Shown piece after piece: positions 8,521 to 15,143 of a stretch of DNA of 35,168 bases. The notes beneath the pieces are model-generated. The model saw nothing but the letters and a program-made list of their open reading frames with translations, was not told the origin of the DNA and made no database searches. Source of the DNA: a bacterium (GTDB taxonomy: Bacteria > Krumholzibacteriota > Krumholzibacteriia > LZORAL124-64-63); NCBI GenBank assembly GCA_018829565.1, contig JAHJTW010000204.1:1-35168 (forward strand), in the 5' to 3' direction. The translations under genes and the position numbers were made by a program. Numbering within the stretch: the first letter of the stretch is position 1; each line of letters opens with the position of its first letter.

Positions 8521-10098
8521 ATGGCGGCGAAAAGGTCCCAGCGCAAGAACGTGATCGCCATCCTGGGGGTGGCACTCACCAGGAGCATGGGCATGATCCT
8601 CGCCATGGGTGTCTCGGCCCTGATGGCCAATCGCTTCGGCGCGGGCCTGACGACCGACGGGTTCTTCTTCGCCCGCCGCCTGGCCATGGGGTTCTCCGAA
8701 TCGGCCCAGCGGGTGACCAACACGGTCCTGATCCCCGGTCTGGCCGCCAAGCTGAACGACCTCGACACGTCCCAGGCTCCGCAGGCCTGGAGGCGGTACC
8801 TGGGACGGGTCCTGCTGTTCGGACTGCCTGCCACCGCCCTGGCGGCCGTGCTGGCGCCGCAGATCGTGGGCATCACCGGCCCAGGGTTCACTCCCGAGGG
8901 CACCGAACTGGCCTCCCATCTGCTGCGGATCCTCCTGTTCATCATCCCCTTGACGATCTTCAAGGCCGTCAGCGGCAGCCTGCTCAATGCCGGCCGGGTC
9001 TTCGCCGCACCGGCCACCCTGGCCCTGCTCTCGCGCTTCCTGGTGGTCATCGCCCTGCTGTTCTTCGTGCCGCCCTGGAGCGTGGACCACCTGGCCTGGA
9101 CCATGCTCACGGGTGCGGCCATCGCCGCCATCATCCTGACGGCCATCGCCCGCGACCAACTCCCGCTGATGCTGGCCGCCGAGAAGAAGATCGAGACCGA
9201 GGTCAAGGGCGAGCCGGCCCGCCTGTTCTGGCCCGGCTTCCTCATCTTCTTCACCAGCCAGGCCTTCATCTGGCTCGAGTTCGGGTACGCCTCGACCCTG
9301 GGCAGCGGCGCGATCTCGGAGATGGAGTACGGGTACCGCATCCTGGCCATCCTGCCGGGGGTCGTCTCGGCCAGCATGACCACCGTCATGTACACCGAGT
9401 TCTCCCACCTGGCGGCCCAGGGCCAGAAGCAGGAGATGTACCGGACCCTGGCCCAGGTCACCCGCGGCGGGCTGTTCTTCATCACGCCGCTGATCGCGTT
9501 CCTGGCCTTCCAGGGGGAGAACATCGCCGGCGTCCTGCTCAACCACGGAGCGTTCCAGGATTCTTCGACCGGAGTCATCGGGGACGTGATGATGATGATG
9601 GCCTTCTCGGCGGTGGGTCTCTACTTCTCCCGGATCTACGTGTTCGGGCTCTACGCCGACGAGTCGGCGCCCGTCCTGCGCATGGTCCTGATCATCGTGG
9701 GAGTGACCCTGGCCACCCGGCTGCTGTTCATCAACCTGCTCATCGGGTCCATGGGTGTGGCCGGCATCGCCCTGGCCCGCAGCATCTCGACCCTTTGCCG
9801 CGTCCTGACGGTCTACCTGCTGCTGTACCTGCACTGGGGGAAGTTCATCCAGCGCCGGGACCTGGCGGCCATGGCCGGCATCCTGCTGTTCTCCGCGGCG
9901 GCCATGGGTTCGACCGCCCTGCTGGACGATTGGCTGGGGTTCACCCCGGACAAGAGCTTCATCGTCCGGCTGATCGGGCTCGGCGTGGTCGGGGTCGTGG
10001 GATTCGTCATCTACTTCGGGCTGGCGTACGCGTTCCGCCTCCCGGAAATCAAGCAGGTCCGCCGGTTCCTCCGCAAGAAGGTGCCCGGCCTGGGCTGA
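8521..10098 (+). CDS. MurJ/Wzx-type lipid-linked glycan flippase
   Basis: The 525-residue integral membrane protein starts at the ATG at 8521, behind GCGGAGGAC and 11 bases after the sulfotransferase stop. The frame is open further upstream, but that part is a shadow of the sulfotransferase. It has about 13-14 hydrophobic segments and opens with NVIAILGVALTRSMGMILAM then ANRFGAGLTTDGFFFARRL, the MVF/MurJ layout in the MOP flippase superfamily; ITPLIAFLAF and VMMMMAFSAVGLYFSRIYVFG occur near residues 320-380. Members flip polyprenyl-diphosphate-linked glycans across the inner membrane. Housekeeping MurJ and Wzx-like paralogues cannot be separated from sequence alone, but placement after glycan-building genes favours a dedicated flippase. 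The stop lies in a palindrome shared with the convergent gene. Confidence 0.88.
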   Translation: MAAKRSQRKNVIAILGVALTRSMGMILAMGVSALMANRFGAGLTTDGFFFARRLAMGFSESAQRVTNTVLIPGLAAKLNDLDTSQAPQAWRRYLGRVLLFGLPATALAAVLAPQIVGITGPGFTPEGTELASHLLRILLFIIPLTIFKAVSGSLLNAGRVFAAPATLALLSRFLVVIALLFFVPPWSVDHLAWTMLTGAAIAAIILTAIARDQLPLMLAAEKKIETEVKGEPARLFWPGFLIFFTSQAFIWLEFGYASTLGSGAISEMEYGYRILAILPGVVSASMTTVMYTEFSHLAAQGQKQEMYRTLAQVTRGGLFFITPLIAFLAFQGENIAGVLLNHGAFQDSSTGVIGDVMMMMAFSAVGLYFSRIYVFGLYADESAPVLRMVLIIVGVTLATRLLFINLLIGSMGVAGIALARSISTLCRVLTVYLLLYLHWGKFIQRRDLAAMAGILLFSAAAMGSTALLDDWLGFTPDKSFIVRLIGLGVVGVVGFVIYFGLAYAFRLPEIKQVRRFLRKKVPGLG

Positions 10099-10107
10099 CC
10101 GGACCGG

Positions 10108-11685
10108 TCATTTCTCCTGCTCGCCGGGCAGGGCTTGGACGGCAGGATCGCTCTGCGGGGGGTCGCCGGGCCTGAAATCGCCCGCCGGCAGGATTTCGCT
10201 GACGATCACCGGCAGGCCGGTCAGGGCGACGACCCCATCGTCGGGGATCCGCTCGAAGACGAAGGCGCCCCGAGCCGCGTCGACCACCCTCATCAGCAGG
10301 TCCGGGTGCTCCAGCGGCGAAAGTTCCAGCACCCCCGAACCTCCCGGGGCCCAGGCGACGATGATGTCCGGCCGGCCGTGGGACTCGATGAGGTAAGTCC
10401 CCTCCTCCAGCTTCACCACCCCCTTCAGGTCGGCAAGGATCGATCCCAGCAGGCAGTAGGCCCAGTAACCGCCCTTGGGCTGGAACTCCTGGTCGAAGAG
10501 AGGGACCTCGGTGTTGCCGTAAGTCGTACCCCCTCCCACCACGAACTCCCGCTCCACCATCCCGAACCAGAGGATGAAACGCACCCCCCTGGCCAGGGCG
10601 TCGAGATTCATGTCCAGGGCCGCCAGGAAGTGGCTGTCCGGGGTGACGCTGTCCTCGTAGGCCAGGTTCGGTCCCCCGCATTCCGCCGACACCAGCCCGG
10701 CCCCGGGCGCCGCCAGACGCACGCGTTCGATCCGGTGCTGGTTGAATTCCACAGGGCCGTAGAGGTGCATGTCGGCGACGTCGTAGCGGGCCTCGGCCAG
10801 CACCCGCTCCCGGACGGCCACGCTTTCCAGGATCGTGGGCGACTGGGCGCGCAGGCTGTCGAGGAAGACGATGTTGTCCGGAGAATAGGCGATCCGGGCG
10901 ACGTAACTTGCCATGCCGGAACTGAGAACCATGGCGTCCAGGGCGCCGGCGGGAATACCCCCGAGGATGACCGTCGCCCCGGGCCAGGCGGCCTTGGTCG
11001 CGGCATGGGAGGCGTTGAGGGTAGCGATCAGCTGGTCGATGTCCCCCGCCCATCCCCCGGTGGTGTGGTTCAGGGAGGGCCACTCGTTGATGAACTGGTA
11101 ATAGTCCACCGGGCGCAGCATTCCCGGAGCGTCCCCGACGCCGTCATGGTCGTACCGTTCGACGCAGGCGGAGACGAAATCCGCCCAGTCGGCCATGTCG
11201 GCGGGCACCCGGTTGGGCGAGGTGAACTCCGAGGGGAGGGTGCCCCATTCGGCATCGGTGGCGAAGGTCAGGAAGGCGTTCGCCCCTGATTCCTGGAGGT
11301 GCTGGATCTTGTTGTCCAGCCCGTCCCAGGCGAACTGGCCCCGGACGGGTTCCCGCTCGGCCCAGCTGACGTCCATGCGGACGATCCCCATCCCGCACTC
11401 CAGCACGGCATCGGCGACGGCGGGATCCGGCGCCGGGAAAGCCACCCCGAGTCGCGGATTGGGAACGATGTGGAGATTGCCCAGCAGCAGCCGACCATCC
11501 ACCTGGGCGGATTGCGGCAGCCATTCCAGGTGGATGGTTTTCCGGGGAGGTTCGTCGGCGAGGATGTCGGCGTTCCCCAAGGGGCCCGCGGACCACACCG
11601 CCGACCCGGGACAGCAGACCAGGAACAGACTCAACAGAAAGGGTACGACCCCGGGCAGGCCCTGGAATGGATGACGGTGGTCCAT
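10108..11685 (-). CDS. Secreted clan GH-A-like glycoside hydrolase, copy 1
   Basis: The 525-residue protein starts at the ATG at 11685 behind GGGGAGA. Residues about 14-33 form a signal peptide (VPFLLSLFLVCCPGSAVWSA). The mature protein looks like a TIM barrel: CGMGIVRMDVSWAEREP (97-113) resembles the second-strand region of GH-A enzymes, FINEWPS holds a candidate acid/base Glu201 after Asn200, and LVSAECGGPN gives a candidate nucleophile Glu335, 134 residues later. The C-terminal 120 residues look like a beta-sandwich. It is a clear paralogue of the gene at 11891-13450 with the same motifs and spacing. Clan GH-A enzymes cleave beta-glycosidic bonds by retention; the exact family and substrate are not assigned. 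It converges with the glycan operon, nine bases away. Confidence 0.78.
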   Translation of the reverse strand: MDHRHPFQGLPGVVPFLLSLFLVCCPGSAVWSAGPLGNADILADEPPRKTIHLEWLPQSAQVDGRLLLGNLHIVPNPRLGVAFPAPDPAVADAVLECGMGIVRMDVSWAEREPVRGQFAWDGLDNKIQHLQESGANAFLTFATDAEWGTLPSEFTSPNRVPADMADWADFVSACVERYDHDGVGDAPGMLRPVDYYQFINEWPSLNHTTGGWAGDIDQLIATLNASHAATKAAWPGATVILGGIPAGALDAMVLSSGMASYVARIAYSPDNIVFLDSLRAQSPTILESVAVRERVLAEARYDVADMHLYGPVEFNQHRIERVRLAAPGAGLVSAECGGPNLAYEDSVTPDSHFLAALDMNLDALARGVRFILWFGMVEREFVVGGGTTYGNTEVPLFDQEFQPKGGYWAYCLLGSILADLKGVVKLEEGTYLIESHGRPDIIVAWAPGGSGVLELSPLEHPDLLMRVVDAARGAFVFERIPDDGVVALTGLPVIVSEILPAGDFRPGDPPQSDPAVQALPGEQEK

Positions 11686-11717
11686 GTTCTCCCCGGTTTC
11701 TCTGGTGTCTGCCGTTC

Positions 11718-11745
11718 AAGCTATGCCCAATCCCGCAATAGCCAA
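11718..11745 (-). promoter_or_regulatory. Weak candidate promoter of glycosidase copy 1
   Basis: On the minus strand TTGGCT (11740-11745), a 16-base spacer and TAGCTT (11718-11723) lie 33 bases before the ATG at 11685. The match is modest, but with the terminator at 11838-11870 just upstream, the copy-1 gene needs its own promoter in this gap. Confidence 0.3.
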
Positions 11746-11837
11746 GGGTGATCCCTGGAGATTCATCCCGAAAAAGATCCTTCGATTCGATAAATCGATG
11801 GCATCCAACGGGCTGCTCGATGATGGATCAGGACCTT

Positions 11838-11870
11838 AAAAAACGGGACGGGGATGCGCTCCCCGCCCCG
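11838..11870 (-). terminator. Intrinsic terminator of glycosidase copy 2
   Basis: On the minus strand the arms 11860-11870 and 11844-11854 pair over eleven positions with one mismatch around a five-base loop and are followed directly by TTTTTT (11838-11843). This is the best Rho-independent terminator in the window. It lies 20 bases past the stop at 11891 and separates the two paralogous glycosidases transcriptionally. Confidence 0.85.
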
Positions 11871-11890
11871 ACCCTTTCCGGACAGCCCGC

Positions 11891-13450
11891 TCAGAACAGG
11901 ATGGGATGCTCGAAGTCGTCCAGGTGCGGCTGCAGCTGGGCTCCGAAATTCCCGGCCGGCAGCTCCTCGCTGACGATCACCGGCAGCGGTCCCAGCTCGA
12001 TGACGCCGTTCCCCGGGACCACCTCGACGTCGAAGGTCCCGTACTGGGCGTCCACCACGCGCATGAACATGTCGGGGTGGATGGTGTCGGGCAGCTGGAG
12101 CAGCTGGGTGTCGTTCTTCGACCAGGCCACGTAGACGTCCGGCCGGCCGGCCCGTTCGACCCTGAAGATGCCTTCACGCACCTTGGTGACGGTTTCCATG
12201 TCCGACAACACCGAGGCGAGCAGATAGTAGGCCCAGTAGCCTCCCTTGGGCTGGCGGTTCACGTCGAACAGCTGCAGCTGGGAGTTGCCGTAGGTCATGG
12301 TGCCCTCGCCCTCGATGTATTCACGCTCGAGCATCATGTACCACAGGATGAAGTCCACGCCGCGCGACAGGGCGTGGAGGTTCATCTCCAGCGCGGCCAG
12401 GAAGTGGTCCTCGTGGGTGATGTCGGCGTCGTAGGCCAGGTTCGGCCCGCCGCATTCGCCCGAGATCATCCCTGCCGACCCGATCAGCGGCTGCAGGCGA
12501 TTGATCCTGTACTCGTTGAACTGGACCGGCCCGTAAAGGTGCATGTCGACGACGTCGTAACGGGTCTGGGTCAGCACCCGCTCCCGCAACGCGACGCTCT
12601 CGAGGACCGAGGGATCCTGGGCGGATTGGAGGTCCAGGGTGAAGGAGGTGGTCGGTGTCCAGGCCGCGCGGGCGATGTAGTCGGCGATGCCCGAACTGAG
12701 GACCATGGAGTCCAGTCCGCCCACGGGGATGCCTCCGAGGACCACCTTGGCCTCCGGAAAGGCGCTCTTGACCGCATCATGGGATGCGTTGAGCGTGGCG
12801 ATCAACTGGGCCTCGTCGCCGCACCAGCCGCCGGCCTTGTTGTTCTCCGAGGGCCATTCGTTTATGAACTGGTAGTGGACCACCGGACGTTCGAGACCGT
12901 TGAGGTCGTCCACACCGTCTCCGTCGTAGCGCTCGGCGCAGGACCGCACGAAATCCTCCCAGTCCGCCAGGTTTGCCGGGACCCTGTTGGCGGCCGTCAG
13001 GCCGGAAGGCAGGGTGGCCCATGCCGCGTCGGTGGCGAAGGTCAGGAAGACGTCGATGCCCCGCCCCTGAAGGTGGCGGATCTTGTAATCCAGCCCGCCC
13101 CACTCGAACTGGTCCTGGGCGGGTTCCCGTTCGCTCCAGTTGACGTCGATCCGCGCCATGCCCATGCCGCAGGCGCTCATGGCGTCGTAGATCTCCAGGT
13201 GGGATCCGGGGAACGCCAACCCCAGGTGGGGGTTGGGCGCGATGATCAGGTCGCTCAGGTAGAGGCCGGCCTCCAGGACCTGGGCCTGGACTCCCCAGTC
13301 AAGGCGGACCACCTGAAGAGGGGTGGAATCCCCGGATCCGGCGTACTGTGCCCCGGCAGTGAGGGGAAGGAAGCCGACCAGGACCGACACGAGCCCCGCG
13401 AAGACCAGGGATCCTGGCAGTTTGTTCGGGATTTGTATGCGTCGAGGCAT
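11891..13450 (-). CDS. Secreted clan GH-A-like glycoside hydrolase, copy 2
   Basis: The 519-residue protein starts at the ATG at 13450 behind AAGGAT. A signal peptide covers residues 1-34 (LVFAGLVSVLVGFLPLTAGA, cleavage before QY). The core repeats copy 1 almost motif for motif: CGMGMARIDVNWSEREP (94-110), FINEWPS with Asn197-Glu198, and MISGECGGPNLAY with Glu332, again 134 residues apart. Shared blocks GVDFILWYMMLEREY and QPKGGYWAYYLLASVLSD run toward a beta-rich C-terminal part. By eye the two copies are roughly half identical, so the duplication is not recent. The acid/base and nucleophile roles are inferred from clan GH-A. It has its own terminator and a 434-base upstream region. A glycan substrate is likely; a role in processing the neighbouring glycan is speculative. 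Confidence 0.78.
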   Translation of the reverse strand: MPRRIQIPNKLPGSLVFAGLVSVLVGFLPLTAGAQYAGSGDSTPLQVVRLDWGVQAQVLEAGLYLSDLIIAPNPHLGLAFPGSHLEIYDAMSACGMGMARIDVNWSEREPAQDQFEWGGLDYKIRHLQGRGIDVFLTFATDAAWATLPSGLTAANRVPANLADWEDFVRSCAERYDGDGVDDLNGLERPVVHYQFINEWPSENNKAGGWCGDEAQLIATLNASHDAVKSAFPEAKVVLGGIPVGGLDSMVLSSGIADYIARAAWTPTTSFTLDLQSAQDPSVLESVALRERVLTQTRYDVVDMHLYGPVQFNEYRINRLQPLIGSAGMISGECGGPNLAYDADITHEDHFLAALEMNLHALSRGVDFILWYMMLEREYIEGEGTMTYGNSQLQLFDVNRQPKGGYWAYYLLASVLSDMETVTKVREGIFRVERAGRPDVYVAWSKNDTQLLQLPDTIHPDMFMRVVDAQYGTFDVEVVPGNGVIELGPLPVIVSEELPAGNFGAQLQPHLDDFEHPILF

Positions 13451-13884
13451 GGTTCATCCTTGGTTCAAGGGTGGAAAACGGCAGAACCATGGAAATTTTT
13501 GCAAATCATGAGCCATTTTTTCCCACAAGGGGGGGCGGGATCGGGCAGATTGCCTAACAACCAGTTTCCCAGGCAACTGCGGCCTCATACCAGACCAGGG
13601 GCTCCCGGATCCTGATAATCCCTCTCAATGGGACTTCATGACACCGGGCAGAAATATGGAGTTGACCACCTTCCTGAGGGTTTTTTGCACGGTGGTGCGG
13701 CGGATCGGCTGTGCGGCGCCTGAACCTTTCCTGCTCGGGGATTCGAACGACCGGCGTGAGGCCCGCCGGGGGGCAAGGCTGCTGGCGACGACCAGGTTTT
13801 GATTTTATTATTTCGTTCCGCCCGCTCATCAGGACCCCGGACATCCCTCCGCCGGGCGGACCATTCAGGGAAGGGAGGGTTCCC
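13451..13884 (+). other. 434-base divergent intergenic region
   Basis: This gap separates the divergent glycosidase copy 2 and the secreted protein at 13885. It contains T-rich runs (13497-13523, 13680-13686, 13796-13815) in GC-rich surroundings and an inverted repeat TTGCCT/AGGCAA (13551-13577) that could be an operator of the minus-strand gene. I see no convincing -35/-10 pair, RNA gene or conserved reading frame. A TTCGAA at 13742 is only superficially tRNA-like. Confidence 0.4.
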
Positions 13885-14667
13885 ATGAAATTCTTCGTCA
13901 CAGCCGTCACGTTCCTCTGCCTCGCCGCCCCGCCCGCCGCCGCCGATCTGGTCCTGAACCAGGAGGATGTCACCTGGACCACCGAGGCGGGCATCGTCAC
14001 CTTCCTGATGCATTTCCAGAACACCGGGACCGAACCCAGCGAACCCGCTTCGGGCGAGATCCATGCCCAGCCCTTTGGGGCCTTCGTCCCCAGCATCCAG
14101 CCCATCGGCACCTTCGACATCCCGCCCATTCCGCCCGACAGCTTCTTCGACGTCACCTTCGAGATCCCCTACGACGCGCTGCCGCCGAGCGCCACCGAAC
14201 TCCTGCCCTGGGCCAAGGGAGAGATGGACGAGTACTGCTCCAGGGACTGGCACTGGGACGGCAACGTCGACGTCTTCTGGTTCCTGCCTGTCGGCGGGGG
14301 CAACACCCAGGCCCACCACGGCACCCTGCAGGTCTGTCCGGGATCTGGAGGATCCTTCATTCACGTTGTCACCAATTGCGCCGGCTGGGCGACCTGGACC
14401 ATCACCGGCATCTGCCAGGGCTTCACCTACATGCTGGTGAACGAGGACCTGACCCCCGCTCCCAACCCGGTTCCGCCGGGGTGGACGGGGCACATCGGCG
14501 TCTCCGCCCTGAACGGATCCTCGCTGGGGGTCACCTGTTGCTTCCGGGTGAACTTCAACTGCGGCGGGATCGTGGTGCCGGTGAACCTCTGTGTGGCGAC
14601 CTGTGATTGCGGGCCCATTCCCAACGACATCCGGCCATGGGGCACCATCAAGGCCCTGTTCAAGTAG
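13885..14667 (+). CDS. Cysteine-rich secreted protein with C-terminal WGxIKxLFK motif
   Basis: The 260-residue protein starts at the ATG at 13885, behind GGGAGGG; the frame is open further upstream but without signal peptide or ribosome site. Residues 1-20 are a signal peptide (FVTAVTFLCLAAPPAAA). The mature protein starts DLVLNQEDVTWTTEAG and is beta-rich, with an opening block like CARDB or alpha-macroglobulin-type Ig modules (ITF...FQNTGTEPSEPASG-like spacing). Ten cysteines lie in its second half, including VTCCF and LCVATCDC; an even number suggests disulfides after export. I recognise no enzyme motif. It ends RPWGTIKALFK, matching the tail of the unrelated protein at 808-1443. It is probably extracellular or surface-held. 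It appears monocistronic, with a hairpin after the stop. Confidence 0.78.
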   Translation: MKFFVTAVTFLCLAAPPAAADLVLNQEDVTWTTEAGIVTFLMHFQNTGTEPSEPASGEIHAQPFGAFVPSIQPIGTFDIPPIPPDSFFDVTFEIPYDALPPSATELLPWAKGEMDEYCSRDWHWDGNVDVFWFLPVGGGNTQAHHGTLQVCPGSGGSFIHVVTNCAGWATWTITGICQGFTYMLVNEDLTPAPNPVPPGWTGHIGVSALNGSSLGVTCCFRVNFNCGGIVVPVNLCVATCDCGPIPNDIRPWGTIKALFK

Positions 14668-14693
14668 AACGGATTGCGCATTTCTGGTGGAAA

Positions 14694-14720
14694 GGGCGGT
14701 CGAACCGGGGTCGGCCGCCC
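14694..14720 (+). terminator. Terminator-like hairpin after the cysteine-rich protein gene
   Basis: GGGCGGTCGA (14694-14703) pairs with TCGGCCGCCC (14711-14720) over ten positions, one of them G-T, around a seven-base loop, starting 27 bases after the stop. Only a weakly T-rich stretch (GTTCACTGCTGT) follows. Confidence 0.5.
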
Positions 14721-14795
14721 GTTCACTGCTGTCCAAAACCTGAAACCCCAAAGACATCTGCTCCCAGGGTGGCCCACCGGGCGGGGTCTGGAACG

Positions 14796-14914
14796 GATCG
14801 TTCACCCATTCCCCCAAATCCCGGTAGCGAACGTGGGGTCGGAACCCTGAAGCGGAGTGGCTCGATCATGTGATCGTCTTCAACCAGGATCACCTGCGCC
14901 GCAGCCTGACGGAG
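14796..14914 (+). pseudogene. Decayed fragment of a DDE integrase/transposase
   Basis: Two adjacent frames join into one piece of an integrase core domain. Codons from 14796 read DRSPIPPNPGSERGVGTLKR, and after a one-base deletion at 14855 the next frame reads EWLDHVIVFNQDHLRRSLTE, up to 14914. Together they follow the C-terminal signature of rve-type integrases of IS3/IS481-like elements: RSP, then ER-x-[IV]-G-[ST]-[IL]-[RK]-R-E, then LDHVIV-x-N-x-x-HLRR. The catalytic Asp residues would lie upstream and are not recognisable, and the usual YY-x-x-x-R-x-H block is missing downstream, so only about 40 codons survive. I see no terminal inverted repeats or target duplication. It is a mutational remnant of an old insertion. 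Confidence 0.7.
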
Positions 14915-15143
14915 AACCCCCGGCTGCCGGCGACCGGGCCAAGATCACGCCCTTTCGGCGCAGATGGGGTTTTGACCTGGGACACCTCAATCTGAAAACC
15001 TATTTGGGACAGGTCTGGCCGCCGGTTTTGATAATCAATTCCCAAATCCAATTGAAAAAGTTGTAATATTTTCAAGTTGGCCCAAATGGATGCTGCGTTG
15101 GCAAGGATCACCACAGGGCTCAGCCATTCCGGGGGGAATCATC

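Larger units (their letters stand above)
14668..15143 (+). other. 476-base intergenic region with hairpin and transposase relic
   Basis: The gap between the secreted protein and the second subtilase holds a terminator-like hairpin (14694-14720), a decayed integrase fragment (about 14796-14914), and an AT-rich stretch (15020-15085) that probably carries the promoter of the subtilase at 15144. I could not choose a clear -35/-10 pair there. No intact gene is visible. Confidence 0.5.

Noticed and set aside
5156-8575. A 1139-codon frame on the minus strand opposite the glycan operon.
   Set aside because: It runs across three well-supported genes, is rich in Gly/Gln/Asp/His, and lacks any domain.
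13737-13754. GGGGATTCGAACGACCGG looks like a tRNA T-arm.
   Set aside because: The flanking bases do not form a five-pair T-stem on either strand, and no anticodon or acceptor stem can be built within 90 bases.
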